Part shown: positions 30,236 through 40,325 of the stretch, one piece after another
How the letters are laid out: the number at the start of each line of letters is the position of its first letter
Numbering within the stretch: the stretch's first letter is position 1
From: Pseudomonas sp. HS6
Lineage (GTDB): Bacteria; Pseudomonadota; Gammaproteobacteria; Pseudomonadales; Pseudomonadaceae
Assembly: GCF_023375815.1 (NCBI RefSeq)
Contig: NZ_CP067412.1
Coordinates: forward strand, 3,472,001-3,536,000
Direction: 5' to 3'
Length of the DNA stretch: 64,000 nt
Notes under the pieces: generated by a model
What the model saw: only the letters and a program-made list of their open reading frames with translations
What the model was told of the DNA's origin: nothing
Database searches by the model: none
Position numbers and translations under genes: made by a program

Positions 30236-31423
30236 TCAAGAAGCCAGTGGCGATACTTGCCAAAGCCCGTTCTGCTGGATCAATTGCCGGTCGCAGTCCG
30301 CATCACGGGCGGCGGCCAAAGGTTGTCCAGGCAACGCCTGAACGACACGCTGACCCTCACTGCGCAACTGGCAAACCTGCTGCCAGAGTGCCGCATCCGT
30401 ACTGTCAGGCATCCAGATACCGCCAGACGGTAGCTCGATCTCAGCACGCCCCAGGGTCACCAGGGTTTTCAAATCGGTGGAAAAACCGGTTGCCGGACGG
30501 GCGCGACCGAAGTCGGCGCCGATGTCGTCGTAACGACCGCCCTGAGCGATGGACTGGCCAACACCCGGTACGAACACCGCGAACACCACACCGGTGTGGT
30601 AGTGGTAGCCGCGCAACTCGCCCAGATCGAAGTACAGCGGCAGCTCCGGGAAGCGCGCCGACAGACGCTCGGCGATCGCCAGCAAATCTTCCAGCGCAGC
30701 CAGTACGGGCGCCGGCGCATTGGCCAGACGCTCACGGGCGGCGCTCAATACTTCACGGCCGCCACACAGGTCGACCAGTGCACGCAGCATGCCAGACAGA
30801 TCAGCCGGCAGGCCTTCGGTCAAGGTAATGACCTCGTCGATGGCCTTGCGTTGCAACGCATCAAACAGCTGCTGCTCGACTTCACCCGACAGACCGGCCG
30901 CCTGGGCCAGACCGCGGTAGATGCCGACATGCCCCAGGTCCATGTGCACGTCCGGCACATCCGCCAGTTGCAGCATGGCCAGCATCAGGCTGATGACTTC
31001 AACGTCGCTGCTCGGGCTCGCATCGCCGTACAACTCGGCGCCCAACTGGATCGGGCTGCGCGAGGACGACAAGGCACGCGGCTGGGCATGCAGCACGCTG
31101 CCGGCGTAGCACAGACGGCTCGGACCTTCGCGACGCAGGGTGTGCGCATCGATGCGCGCCACTTGCGGCGTGATGTCGGCACGGAAACCCATCTGCCGGC
31201 CCGATTGCGGGTCGATGACCTTGAAGGTACGCAGATCCAGGTCCTGGCCCGCGCCGGTCAGCAGGGATTCCAGGTACTCGATATGGGGAGTCACGACAAA
31301 CTCGTAACCCCAGCTCTGGAACAGATCCAACACCTGACGACGCGCGACTTCAATGCGCGCCGCTTCCGGTGGCAGTACTTCTTCGATGCCATCTGGCAGC
31401 AGCCAGCGGTCTACCGTTGCCAT
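30236..31423 (-). CDS. hisZ: ATP phosphoribosyltransferase regulatory subunit
   Basis: 395 residues homologous to histidyl-tRNA synthetase catalytic domains but used as the regulatory partner of short-form HisG in histidine synthesis. The class II synthetase-like start [20 protein letters not shown] leads to motif-2-like [13 protein letters not shown] near residue 85. It lacks the anticodon-binding domain of true HisRS. AGGGGA lies eight bases before the ATG at 31423. It is located between hflC and purA, separated from hflC by a strong terminator, so it may have its own promoter; the catalytic hisG is elsewhere. Confidence 0.93.
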   Translation of the reverse strand: MATVDRWLLPDGIEEVLPPEAARIEVARRQVLDLFQSWGYEFVVTPHIEYLESLLTGAGQDLDLRTFKVIDPQSGRQMGFRADITPQVARIDAHTLRREGPSRLCYAGSVLHAQPRALSSSRSPIQLGAELYGDASPSSDVEVISLMLAMLQLADVPDVHMDLGHVGIYRGLAQAAGLSGEVEQQLFDALQRKAIDEVITLTEGLPADLSGMLRALVDLCGGREVLSAARERLANAPAPVLAALEDLLAIAERLSARFPELPLYFDLGELRGYHYHTGVVFAVFVPGVGQSIAQGGRYDDIGADFGRARPATGFSTDLKTLVTLGRAEIELPSGGIWMPDSTDAALWQQVCQLRSEGQRVVQALPGQPLAAARDADCDRQLIQQNGLWQVSPLAS

Positions 31424-31628
31424 TACGCCATTCCCCTTAGATCCGGGCGGCCAGCCCGAGGGCGAGCCTTGAGTGAAGCAGAAAATGACCGACCCGTTCA
31501 AAACGCACGCGCATGAACGACGCGGCGAAAGGCCTGTTACCGGCTTCGCCCATCACTTTCCTCGAAAAACTGTCGGGTCATTCAACCCGGTCTTCTGCAA
31601 CAAAAACAGCAATCAAACGTGCAGACGC

Positions 31629-31652
31629 AAAAAAGCCGGGAATTTCCCGGCT
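31629..31652 (-). terminator. Terminator of the hflK-hflC transcript
   Basis: On the minus strand the stem AGCCGGGA/TCCCGGCT is followed by TTTTTT, a textbook rho-independent terminator 85 bp past the hflC stop. Apart from this, the 313-bp gap between hisZ and hflC shows no reading frame with a ribosome site and no clear promoter. Confidence 0.88.
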
Positions 31653-31736
31653 GCCGCATCATACACACGTTTTCCCAAAGGATCACCCCGCCCGAGGTTT
31701 TAGCCGCCGGGCGGAATGATTCAGGTCAACGTCGTA

Positions 31737-32606
31737 TCAAGGCTTGGACTTTTCCAGGTAACGGAAGAAGTCGCTGCTTGGGTCGAGGACCAGGACGTCG
31801 GATTTGTTCGCGAAGCTTTCACGGTAGGCACGCAGGCTACGGTAGAAACCGTAGAATTCCTGATCCTGCCCGTAGGCCTTGGAGTAGATCGCAGCGGCCT
31901 GGGCGTCACCGTCACCGCGAATCTCTTCGGATTCACGATAGGCTTCAGCCAGCAGCACGCGGCGTTGACGATCGGCGTCGGCACGGATGCCTTCGGCCAG
32001 CTCGTTACCCTTGGCGCGGTGCTCGCGGGCTTCACGCTCACGCTCGGTGCTCATACGTTCAAACACGCTGCGGTTCACTTCTTTCGGCAGGTCGATGGCC
32101 TTGACCCGGACATCGACTACTTCGATACCCAGCTCTTTTTCCGCCATCTTGTTCAGCGACGCCGTGATATCAGCCATCAGCGCATCGCGCTCACCGGACA
32201 CCACTTCGTGCAGGGTACGTTTACCGAACTGGTCACGCAGGCCCGATTCCAGACGACGGGACAGACGCTCGTCGGCGATCTGCTTGAGGCCGGAAGTCGC
32301 GGTGTAGAAGCGCTCGGCATCTTTCACGCGCCACTTGGCGTAGGCATCGACCATCACGGCCTTCTTTTCCAGCGTCAGGAAGCGTTGTGTCGGTGCATCC
32401 AGCGTCATCAGACGTGCGTCGAATTTACGCACCTGGTTAACGTAAGGCACTTTCACGTGCAGACCCGGCTGAACATCAGCCTGAACCACGCGACCGAACT
32501 GCAGCAACACCGCACGCTCGGTCTGAGCCACGATGTAGAAGCAGTTCCAGCCAACCAGTACCACGACAACGCCAACGATCAGGGCGATCAGCGATTTATT
32601 GCTCAT
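31737..32606 (-). CDS. hflC: FtsH modulator HflC (SPFH/band 7 protein)
   Basis: 289 residues. An N-terminal membrane anchor (about 5-25, IALIVGVVVVLVGW) is followed by the SPFH domain (QTERAVLLQFGRVVQADVQP) and a coiled-coil region. HflC and HflK form a large periplasm-facing cage around the FtsH protease and modulate its action on membrane proteins. The ATG overlaps the hflK stop by one base (TGATG), typical for subunits made in equal amounts. Confidence 0.97.
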   Translation of the reverse strand: MSNKSLIALIVGVVVVLVGWNCFYIVAQTERAVLLQFGRVVQADVQPGLHVKVPYVNQVRKFDARLMTLDAPTQRFLTLEKKAVMVDAYAKWRVKDAERFYTATSGLKQIADERLSRRLESGLRDQFGKRTLHEVVSGERDALMADITASLNKMAEKELGIEVVDVRVKAIDLPKEVNRSVFERMSTEREREAREHRAKGNELAEGIRADADRQRRVLLAEAYRESEEIRGDGDAQAAAIYSKAYGQDQEFYGFYRSLRAYRESFANKSDVLVLDPSSDFFRYLEKSKP

Positions 32607-33775
32607 CAGCGGGTCTCCCTTGTACGCGACTGCGGCAGGTCAGTGACATGCGGCGTGACGTCCGTGTTGTTGCTGGCGGCAGCCGAACCGGTGACCGGTG
32701 CATTGCTGCCTGAACTGTTCTGAATCATTTTGTCCAGCGGCAGGTAAAGCAGGTTGCTCTGGCCGTTCTTGTTGCCGGTCACGAGCACCTTGCTGGTGCT
32801 GCTGAAGACTTCCTGCATGGTGTCCAGGTACAGACGCTGACGAGTGACCTCGGGCGCCTTGCGATACTCGGCAACCAGCTTGGTGAAGCGATCTGCCTCA
32901 CCCTTGGCGCGGGAGACCGTTTCATCACGGTAACCGTTGGCATCTTCCAGAATGCGCTGGGCCTGACCACGGGCTTCCGGCACCACGCCGTTGGCGTAGG
33001 TTTCAGCCTGGTTGCGCGAACGCTGCTCGTCTTCACGGGCACGGATCACGTCATCGAAGGCTTCCTGCACTTCACGCGGTGCGGCTGCGCTCTGTACGTT
33101 GACCTGAGTGACGGTGATACCGGTGCGATAGGTATCGAGGAAGCGTTGCAGACGCTCCTTGATCTCGCTGGCCATCAACTCACGACCTTCGGTCAGCACC
33201 TGGTCCATCGCGGTGGAACCCACCACATGGCGCAACGCACTGTCGGTCGCATGTTGCAGGCTGATTTCCGGCTGGTCGACGTTCAGCACGAAGTCTTGCA
33301 GGTTGCTGATCTTGTACTGCACGGTCAGCGGCACTTCGACGATGTTCTCGTCTTCGGTCAGCATCTGGCCCTGCTTGGTATAGGCACGCTCACGCGTGAC
33401 GTTTTCCATGTACTTCTTGTCGATCGGCGGGAAGTAGATGTTCAGGCCCGGTCCGACGGTCTCGTAGTACTTGCCGAAGCGCAGCACCACGGCTTGCTCC
33501 TGCTCGTCCACCACGTACACCGCGCTGTACAGCCACACGGCCGCCAGCACGACAAGGCCGATGCCGAGCAGGCCGCCGAAGCCGCCACTCTTGCCCGAAC
33601 CACCGCCATCGTCACCGCGTTTCTTACCACCACCGAACAACCCGTTCAGGCTTTCCTGCAGCTTTCGGAAGGCCTCGTCGAGATCTGGTGGTCCCTTGCG
33701 GTCGCCGTTATTACGACGCTTGCCACCCCAAGGATCCTGATTGTTCGAGTTGCCACCCGGCTCATTCCAAGCCAT
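32606..33775 (-). CDS. hflK: FtsH modulator HflK (SPFH/band 7 protein)
   Basis: 389 residues. A Gly/Asn-rich cytoplasmic start (MAWNEPGGNSNNQDPWGGK), a transmembrane helix at about 60-80 and the SPFH domain (VDEQEQAVVLRFGKYYETVG) precede a long helical segment and a Ser/Thr/Asn-rich C-terminus. The ATG at 33775 has GGAG six bases upstream; the open frame continues upstream to 33853 but without a ribosome site. Paired with hflC. Confidence 0.97.
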   Translation of the reverse strand: MAWNEPGGNSNNQDPWGGKRRNNGDRKGPPDLDEAFRKLQESLNGLFGGGKKRGDDGGGSGKSGGFGGLLGIGLVVLAAVWLYSAVYVVDEQEQAVVLRFGKYYETVGPGLNIYFPPIDKKYMENVTRERAYTKQGQMLTEDENIVEVPLTVQYKISNLQDFVLNVDQPEISLQHATDSALRHVVGSTAMDQVLTEGRELMASEIKERLQRFLDTYRTGITVTQVNVQSAAAPREVQEAFDDVIRAREDEQRSRNQAETYANGVVPEARGQAQRILEDANGYRDETVSRAKGEADRFTKLVAEYRKAPEVTRQRLYLDTMQEVFSSTSKVLVTGNKNGQSNLLYLPLDKMIQNSSGSNAPVTGSAAASNNTDVTPHVTDLPQSRTRETR

Positions 33776-33871
33776 AGCGCTCTCCATCTGATAAAGCAAA
33801 GACGCACCCACGGCGCGCCGACCAATGCTACAGAATGCCTGCCGTTGCGGCACAACCGCTTTTTCAGGCTT

Positions 33872-35173
33872 TTATTGCAAAGTGTGTTGCTCGATGAACT
33901 CCGTCGGCACAACGCCTTCACGACTGACCAGTCGATTGAGCTCCGAGCGCGGCAATCGAACGGCCAGCAAGCTGACACCTTCTTCGTCGTATTCTTCTTT
34001 CTGTACCGCGCCCAGCTCGAAGAACTGTGCACGCAGACGCGCAAACCGCTGGGGCAAACGCAAGGTTCCGACAAACAAATCACTGCCCAGCAATTCGGCA
34101 ATGGCTTGCTCAAGCAACTCCAGGCCACTGCCATCACGTGCCGACAGCCAGACCCGTTGAGGCCTGCCGTTTTCGTCACGCTGGATTTGTGGCTCAACGC
34201 CTTCAAGCAAATCGAGTTTGTTATAGACCTCGAGGATCGGCAAGTCCTGGGCACCAATCTCGCCCAGCACCACCATCACCTGCTCGATCTGCAACATGCG
34301 ATCCGGTTCGGCCGCATCGATCACGTGCAACAGCAGGTCGGAATTGCTCGACTCTTCGAGCGTAGACCGAAATGCCTCGACCAGCTTGTGCGGCAAATGA
34401 CGAATGAAACCCACAGTGTCGGCCAGGACAATCGGCCCCAGGTCGTCCAGTTCCAGACGGCGCAGGGTCGGGTCCAGCGTGGCGAACAACTGGTCCGCCG
34501 CGTACACGTCGGATTTCGTCACGTTATTGAAGAGCGTGGATTTGCCGGCGTTGGTATAGCCCACCAGAGACACGGTAGGGATATCCGCACGTGAACGGCC
34601 GCGACGCGACTGTTCGCGCTGGCTGCGCACTTTTTCCAGCCGTCCCTTGATCTGGCGCAGGCGAACCCGCAGCAGTCGTCGGTCGGTTTCGAGCTGGGTT
34701 TCACCCGGGCCACGCATGCCGATACCGCCACCCTGACGCTCAAGGTGAGTCCAGCCGCGAACCAGCCGGGTGCTCATGTGGTCAAGCTGAGCCAGTTCTA
34801 CCTGGAGCTTGCCTTCATGGGTACGGGCGCGCTGGGCGAAAATATCGAGAATCAGACCGGTACGGTCGATCACGCGACACTCGAAAACACGTTCGAGGTT
34901 ACGTTCCTGACTGGGCGTGAGGACGTGATTGAAGATCACCAGATCGGCTTCTTCGGCGTGAACCAGGTCGCGCAACTCCTCGACCTTGCCGCTGCCAATC
35001 AGGAATTTGGCCGTTGGCCGATGACGCGGCACGTTAAAAAACGCAACGGTCTCGGCGCCGGCCGAATTTGCCAACTCCTGAAACTCCTGCGGATCTTCGC
35101 GCGCCTCAGGGTCCTGTCCATCCAAGTGAACGAGGATGACTCGCTCACCACCACCGTGGCGCTCAAAGAACAA
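33872..35173 (-). CDS. hflX: Ribosome-associated GTPase HflX
   Basis: 433 residues. The N-terminal HflX domain and coiled coil (through about 190) precede a GTPase domain with G1 GYTNAGKSTLFNN, G3 DTVGF and G4 NKLD. HflX splits stalled or heat-damaged 70S ribosomes. The start is taken as TTG at 35173, which has AGGAG six bases upstream and gives MFFERHGGGER, the N-terminus I recall for P. aeruginosa HflX; no ATG exists nearby. It begins 12 bp after hfq, so the two are co-transcribed. Confidence 0.95.
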   Translation of the reverse strand: MFFERHGGGERVILVHLDGQDPEAREDPQEFQELANSAGAETVAFFNVPRHRPTAKFLIGSGKVEELRDLVHAEEADLVIFNHVLTPSQERNLERVFECRVIDRTGLILDIFAQRARTHEGKLQVELAQLDHMSTRLVRGWTHLERQGGGIGMRGPGETQLETDRRLLRVRLRQIKGRLEKVRSQREQSRRGRSRADIPTVSLVGYTNAGKSTLFNNVTKSDVYAADQLFATLDPTLRRLELDDLGPIVLADTVGFIRHLPHKLVEAFRSTLEESSNSDLLLHVIDAAEPDRMLQIEQVMVVLGEIGAQDLPILEVYNKLDLLEGVEPQIQRDENGRPQRVWLSARDGSGLELLEQAIAELLGSDLFVGTLRLPQRFARLRAQFFELGAVQKEEYDEEGVSLLAVRLPRSELNRLVSREGVVPTEFIEQHTLQ

Positions 35174-35185
35174 AGGAGACTCCTA

Positions 35186-35446
35186 TCAGGCGTTACCTGG
35201 CTCAGCGTCACCTGCTTCGGATTCGGTTGCGCTTGGCAGACGAATTGGACGAACCGGCACGACTGTAGAGATAGCGTGTTTGTAAACCATCTGGCTGACG
35301 GTGTTCTTCAGCAGGATAACGAACTGGTCGAACGACTCGATCGTACCTTGCAGTTTGATACCGTTGACCAGGTAGATGGAAACCCCAACTTTCTCTTTAC
35401 GTAAAGTATTCAAGTAAGGGTCTTGTAGCGAATGCCCTTTTGACAT
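35186..35446 (-). CDS. hfq: RNA chaperone Hfq
   Basis: 86 residues. The Sm1 and Sm2 motifs are intact ([20 protein letters not shown], then [11 protein letters not shown] and the [10 protein letters not shown] segment), with a short Ala/Glu/Ser tail. The ATG at 35446 has AAGGAG eight bases upstream. The hexamer pairs small RNAs with mRNAs and in pseudomonads works with Crc in carbon catabolite repression. It is located between miaA and hflX, with a 93-bp gap behind miaA that could hold a promoter. Confidence 0.99.
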   Translation of the reverse strand: MSKGHSLQDPYLNTLRKEKVGVSIYLVNGIKLQGTIESFDQFVILLKNTVSQMVYKHAISTVVPVRPIRLPSATESEAGDAEPGNA

Positions 35447-35539
35447 GTGCCGCACTCCTTTAAGGATTCAATATAAAAAATAGGTAATCAGATGGCTTTT
35501 GCCGCCACACCCCCAAGGATAGACGGCAATTGCAAGGAC

Positions 35540-36511
35540 TCAGCTCAATATGGAGATGGTCCCAAGGTATTTCAAGGCGCGTGGCAGATTGTCGCAATCC
35601 AGACTGTCGAGCCAGTGTAAATCGTCCCAGCTGCGCAGCCAGGTAAACTGGCGTTTGGCCAATTGGCGCGTGGCAATGATGCCCCGCTCCTGCATTTCGG
35701 CCGACGTCAGCTTGCCATCCAGGTAATCCCAGACTTGGCGATAGCCTACCGCACGTATAGACGGCAACCCGGCATGCAGGTCACTTCTATTACGCAGGGC
35801 TACGACCTCGTCAATGAACCCCTGTTCCAGCATATTTGTGAATCTTTGTTTAATGCGGTCGTGCAGTACCTGACGATTTGCCGGAGCAATGGCCAAGTTC
35901 GCGACAGTATAGGGCAATTGTTGCAGTCCCGATGCCGCAGCTTGGGTACTTTGTTCAGATTGTTTCAGCCGCAGTTCAGTCATGCTCTGACCGCTGACCC
36001 GATAGACTTCCAGCGCACGACTCAGGCGCTGCGGATCGTTCGGATGAATACGCGCCGCTGACTCCGGATCGATGGCCGCCAGTTGATCGTGCAGAGCTTG
36101 CCAGCCAAGGCGTGCAGCCTCTTCCTCGATCTGCGCGCGAATCTCGGGATCCGCCGCCGGCATATCCGCCAGACCTTCGACCAAAGCCTTGTAATAAAGC
36201 ATCGTGCCACCAACCAGCAGCGGGATTTTTCCCCGTTCGGTGATTTCGGCCATCGCCTGCAACGCATCGCGGCGAAAATCGGCTGCCGAATAGCTCTCGG
36301 CCGGATCAAGGATGTCGATCAGCCGATGAGGATACTCAGCCAACAGTTCTTTGGACGGCTTGGCCGTGCCAATGTCCATGCCGCGGTAGACCAGCGCCGA
36401 GTCGACGCTGATCAACTCGCACGGCAGCACCTTGGTCAGCTCGATGGCCAGGTCGGTCTTGCCCGCAGCGGTCGGGCCCATCAGGAAAATCGCTGGAGGA
36501 AGCTGGTTCAT
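35540..36511 (-). CDS. miaA: tRNA dimethylallyltransferase
   Basis: 323 residues. Transfers a dimethylallyl group to A37 of tRNAs reading U-starting codons. The P-loop [11 protein letters not shown] is at about residue 12, followed by [20 protein letters not shown] and the DMSP-type prenyl-acceptor region; the [12 protein letters not shown] segment near the C-terminus is typical. Its ATG overlaps the mutL stop by one base (TGATG) and there is no separate strong ribosome site, so it is probably translated by re-initiation. It leads into hfq. Confidence 0.97.
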   Translation of the reverse strand: MNQLPPAIFLMGPTAAGKTDLAIELTKVLPCELISVDSALVYRGMDIGTAKPSKELLAEYPHRLIDILDPAESYSAADFRRDALQAMAEITERGKIPLLVGGTMLYYKALVEGLADMPAADPEIRAQIEEEAARLGWQALHDQLAAIDPESAARIHPNDPQRLSRALEVYRVSGQSMTELRLKQSEQSTQAAASGLQQLPYTVANLAIAPANRQVLHDRIKQRFTNMLEQGFIDEVVALRNRSDLHAGLPSIRAVGYRQVWDYLDGKLTSAEMQERGIIATRQLAKRQFTWLRSWDDLHWLDSLDCDNLPRALKYLGTISILS

Positions 36512-38421
36512 CAACGACCGCGCAGGAACAGTTTGTCCAGATCGTCCAGGCCCAATTGGGTCCAGGTCGGTCGGCCATGGTTGCATTGACCGCTGCGCTC
36601 GGTGTTTTCCATGTCGCGCAGCAGGCCGTTCATTTCCGGCAAGGCCAGGCGGCGGTTGGCGCGGATCGCGCCGTGACAGGCCATAGTGCCGAGCAGTTCA
36701 TTCAAATGTGCCTGGATCCGGTCGCTGGTGCCGTACTCCATCAGGTCAGACAATACGTCGCCCACCAGACGGTTGGCTTCGGCCTGTTTGAGCAGGGCCG
36801 GAATCTGCCGGATCGCCAGGGTTTCCGGGCCCAGACGCTGCAATTCGAACCCGAGACGCTGGAACCACGCCGCATGCTCTTCGGCGCAATCGGCCTCACG
36901 CTGACTGACTGCCAGCGATTCCGGCACCAACAACGGCTGGCCGCTCAGGCCTTCGCTGGCCATGGCGATCTTCAGGCGTTCGTACATGATCCGCTCGTGA
37001 GCGGCGTGCATGTCCACCAAAACCAGGCCTTGGGCGTTCTCGGACAGAATATAAATGCCCTTGAGCTGCGCCAGCGCGTAACCCAGCGGTGGAATATCTT
37101 CCTGACCGGCCGGCAGCGCGTTGGCATTCGCCTCGGGCAGCGGCGCGAAAAACTCGCGGTACGCGGCCTGAGCCTCGGCGGCCGGCGGCACCGCTGATTG
37201 CGGACGCGGCGTGTATTGATACTGATAAGTGCCGCCAGTGCTCGCGCCCGGCGAGGTATTGAACGTCGGTTGTGCCTGCGGCGGCTCCAGCAGCGCATTG
37301 GCGGCCAGACGCATTTCGCCCTGCGGACCGAATTCGCCCGCTTCGAGGCCGGTTGGCCGCACGATCGCGGTGGTGACCGAACCGGCCAACTGGTCTTCCG
37401 GCCGCACATCGCCCAGAGCGCGATGCAAGGTGCCATAGAGGAAGTCATGCACCATGCGTCCGTCACGGAAGCGCACTTCGTGTTTGGTCGGGTGCACGTT
37501 GACGTCGACCGCTGCCGGATCGACCTCGAAAAACAGCGCGAACGTCGGATGCCGGCCGTTGAACAGCACGTCTCGATAAGCCTGACGCACCGCGTGGGCC
37601 ACCAGTTTGTCGCGCACCGCACGGCCGTTGACGAAGAAATACTGCAAGTCCGCCTGACTGCGGTTGAACGTCGGCAGACCGACCCAACCCCACAGATGCA
37701 GGCCGTTGCGCTCGATCTCGATCGGCAACGCCTGCTCGAGGAAACCCGAACCGCAGATCGCCGCCACACGCCGGGCGCGAGCCGCGTCATCGTGAGCCTC
37801 GTGCAGGCTGAGGATGGTCTTGCCGTTGTGGCGCAGATGGAACGCCACGTCGAAACGCGCCAGCGCCAGGCGCTTGATCACTTCTTGCAGGTGATCGAAT
37901 TCGGTCTTTTCGGTCTTGAGGAATTTGCGCCGCGCCGGGGTGTTGAAAAACAGGTCACGGACTTCCACCGAGGTGCCGACCGGGTGCGCCGCTGGCTGCA
38001 CGCGAGGCGCCATGTCACGACCTTCGGTCTCGACCTGCCAGGCCTGATCGGCATCGCGGGTACGCGACGTCAGGGTCAGGCGCGCCACGGAGCTGATCGA
38101 CGCCAGTGCCTCGCCCCGGAAGCCCAGGCTCATCACCTGCTCGAGGTCTTCAAGGTTGCGGATCTTGCTGGTGGCGTGACGGGCCAGCGCCAGCGGCAGG
38201 TCATCGGCGGAAATGCCGCTGCCGTCGTCGCGCACCCGCAGCAGCTTGACGCCGCCCTGCTCGACATCGACGTCGATGCGTTTGGCGCCGGAGTCGAGGC
38301 TGTTTTCCAGCAATTCCTTGATCACCGAGGCCGGGCGCTCAACCACCTCGCCGGCGGCGATCTGGTTCGCCAGCCGTGGGCTGAGCAGTTCGATGCGGGC
38401 AGCGTTCAACACCTGATTCAT
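36511..38421 (-). CDS. mutL: DNA mismatch repair protein MutL
   Basis: 636 residues. The N-terminal GHKL ATPase domain has [24 protein letters not shown] and [10 protein letters not shown] motifs. A Pro/Gln-rich linker (about 345-430) precedes the C-terminal dimerisation domain. The endonuclease metal motif DQHAxxERxxYE appears here only as [16 protein letters not shown], the inner form typical of pseudomonad MutL, which can retain nicking activity. The ATG overlaps the amiB stop by four bases (ATGA) and the stop overlaps miaA. Confidence 0.97.
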   Translation of the reverse strand: MNQVLNAARIELLSPRLANQIAAGEVVERPASVIKELLENSLDSGAKRIDVDVEQGGVKLLRVRDDGSGISADDLPLALARHATSKIRNLEDLEQVMSLGFRGEALASISSVARLTLTSRTRDADQAWQVETEGRDMAPRVQPAAHPVGTSVEVRDLFFNTPARRKFLKTEKTEFDHLQEVIKRLALARFDVAFHLRHNGKTILSLHEAHDDAARARRVAAICGSGFLEQALPIEIERNGLHLWGWVGLPTFNRSQADLQYFFVNGRAVRDKLVAHAVRQAYRDVLFNGRHPTFALFFEVDPAAVDVNVHPTKHEVRFRDGRMVHDFLYGTLHRALGDVRPEDQLAGSVTTAIVRPTGLEAGEFGPQGEMRLAANALLEPPQAQPTFNTSPGASTGGTYQYQYTPRPQSAVPPAAEAQAAYREFFAPLPEANANALPAGQEDIPPLGYALAQLKGIYILSENAQGLVLVDMHAAHERIMYERLKIAMASEGLSGQPLLVPESLAVSQREADCAEEHAAWFQRLGFELQRLGPETLAIRQIPALLKQAEANRLVGDVLSDLMEYGTSDRIQAHLNELLGTMACHGAIRANRRLALPEMNGLLRDMENTERSGQCNHGRPTWTQLGLDDLDKLFLRGR

Positions 38422-39854
38422 TCTTTGGACGCCAGTTCGGTGCCGGGAATGGTCAGGTGCTGACCAATCTTCAGCTCATCGCTGCTGAGGTTGTTGGCAC
38501 TGCGCAACGTGGCCGGCGACACCTGATAACGTACGGCAATCATCGCCAGGGTCTCGCCCGGGCTGACGCGGTGATCACGTGGCCCCTGGGCGATCTTGCC
38601 CGAATCACGCAGCCAGGCAATGTAAGTGCCCGGTGGCGGGTTCTGCTGGAAGAACTGACGCACGCCGCTGCTGATCGAACGCGCCAGCGCCTGCTGGTGG
38701 CTCGAGGCCGAGAGCTTGTTCGCTTCGTTGGCGTTGGAGATGAAGCCGGTTTCTACCAGGATCGACGGAATATCGGGCGACTTCAGCACCATGAACCCGG
38801 CCTGCTCCACACGCTGTTTGTGCAACGGCGTGACACGGCCGATGTTGGTCAGGACTTTCTGGCCGACGTTGAGGCTGGAGGTCAGAGAGGCGGTCATCGA
38901 CAAGTCGAGCAGAACGCCGGCGAGCATCCGGTCCTTGTCGTCGAGGCTGACGTTGCCGGCACCGCCGATCAAGTCAGAACGGTTTTCGCTGTCGGCCAGC
39001 CAACGGGCGGTTTCCGAGGTGGCGCCACGGTCAGACAATGCAAACACCGAAGCCCCGAAGGCCGCCGCAGACGGCGCGGCGTCGGCGTGGATCGAGACGA
39101 ACAGATCGGCGCCCTTTTTGCGAGCGATCTCGGTACGGCCACGCAGCGGGATGAAGTAGTCGCCGGTACGGGTCAGTTCGGCGCGGAAGCCTTTCATGCC
39201 GTTGACCTGACGCTGCAACTCACGGGCGATCTGCAGCACCACGTCTTTCTCGCGCTGACCGCGCGAACCGGACGCACCCGGGTCTTCGCCGCCGTGGCCG
39301 GCATCGATCACCACAATGATGTCGCGCTTGCCGGCCGGGGCCGGCGGCAGTTTGATCGCAGGTTCTGTCGGGGTAACCGGCACGGCCGGAACGGTCGCGA
39401 CCGTCGGCGTCGGCGCAGGTGTTGGCGGCGGCGCGGCATCGGCCGCGTTATCGAACAGATCGACCACCAGACGGTTGCCATACTGTGCGTTCGGCGCCAG
39501 CGAGAAGCTTTTCGGGGTGACGGCTTTTTTCAGGTCGATGACCACCCGCAGGTCGGTCGGCGTACGCTGGGCCGAGCGCATCGCAGTGATCGGCGTATTG
39601 GCGGTGGAGACTTTCAAAGGCGCGCCGAGGGTAGCGCCATTGATGTCGATCACTAGTCGATCCGGTGCCGTGAGGGTGAAAACGCTGTGTTGCACCGGAC
39701 CGGTCAGGTCGAACACCAGACGCGTGTTGTCCGGCGCCCGCCAGAGGCGCACGCTGTTGACCTTCGTCTCGGCCACAGCGTTGACGGTTACTGCCATCAA
39801 CATCAGTCCAGCGGCAGCCACCAACGCGCGAAAGCGCATACCTAACCCCATCAT
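38418..39854 (-). CDS. amiB: N-acetylmuramoyl-L-alanine amidase AmiB
   Basis: 478 residues. In order: a signal peptide (about 1-29, ending VNAVAE), an AMIN domain (30-130) for localisation, a proline/threonine-rich linker, the zinc amidase_3 domain with [15 protein letters not shown] and the catalytic Glu in [10 protein letters not shown], and a C-terminal LysM domain ([18 protein letters not shown]). It cleaves septal peptidoglycan during division, normally activated by EnvC/NlpD-type proteins. The first of two adjacent ATGs is directly after the tsaE stop; an alternative ATG at 39839 cannot be excluded. The LysM module is usual for pseudomonad AmiB. Confidence 0.96.
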   Translation of the reverse strand: MMGLGMRFRALVAAAGLMLMAVTVNAVAETKVNSVRLWRAPDNTRLVFDLTGPVQHSVFTLTAPDRLVIDINGATLGAPLKVSTANTPITAMRSAQRTPTDLRVVIDLKKAVTPKSFSLAPNAQYGNRLVVDLFDNAADAAPPPTPAPTPTVATVPAVPVTPTEPAIKLPPAPAGKRDIIVVIDAGHGGEDPGASGSRGQREKDVVLQIARELQRQVNGMKGFRAELTRTGDYFIPLRGRTEIARKKGADLFVSIHADAAPSAAAFGASVFALSDRGATSETARWLADSENRSDLIGGAGNVSLDDKDRMLAGVLLDLSMTASLTSSLNVGQKVLTNIGRVTPLHKQRVEQAGFMVLKSPDIPSILVETGFISNANEANKLSASSHQQALARSISSGVRQFFQQNPPPGTYIAWLRDSGKIAQGPRDHRVSPGETLAMIAVRYQVSPATLRSANNLSSDELKIGQHLTIPGTELASKE

Positions 39855-40325
39855 TTAATTGGTTTCCAATGCCAAAGCGGCACACCAGGCCTCGCCACGC
39901 GAGCCCTGGGACAAAATAGTCAGCGAACGCCCGCTGTCTTGCGGGCTAATGGTAATGGTCAGGTCAGGCTTTGGCAAAAAGCCTGCACCTTTATCGGGCC
40001 ACTCGATCAGGCACAGGGCGTCGTCTTCGAAATAGTCGCGAATGCCCAGAAACTCCAGTTCTTCCGGATCGACCAGGCGATACAGATCAAAGTGGAAGGC
40101 GCGGATGTCACCGATCTCGTAGGGCTCGACCAGCGTGAAGGTCGGACTTTTCACTGCGCCAACGTGCCCCAGCCCGCGAATGATCCCCCGCGACAGCGTA
40201 GTTTTACCCATCCCGAGGTTACCTTCGAGAAAGATCAGGCCATGCCCCCCGGTCACGCGGGCGATCCGTGCGCCAAAGTCGCTCATCGCCTGTTCATCGG
40301 CCAGGTACAGGGTTACTTCAGACAC
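39855..40325 (-). CDS. tsaE: tRNA threonylcarbamoyladenosine biosynthesis ATPase TsaE
   Basis: 156 residues. P-loop ATPase required for t6A37 tRNA modification with TsaB, TsaC and TsaD. Walker A is GNLGMGKTTLSRG near residue 35, followed by VKSPTFTLVEPY, the HFDLYRL motif and IEWPDKG. The start is GTG at 40325 with GGAGGAG eight bases upstream; it overlaps the end of nnr by 13 bases. The stop is directly followed by the amiB start. Confidence 0.96.
   Translation of the reverse strand: MSEVTLYLADEQAMSDFGARIARVTGGHGLIFLEGNLGMGKTTLSRGIIRGLGHVGAVKSPTFTLVEPYEIGDIRAFHFDLYRLVDPEELEFLGIRDYFEDDALCLIEWPDKGAGFLPKPDLTITISPQDSGRSLTILSQGSRGEAWCAALALETN

Noticed and set aside
31424..31628. A DUF2065-type small gene between hflC and hisZ, as I recall in PAO1
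   Set aside because: No minus-strand reading frame of suitable length and hydrophobicity exists in this gap.
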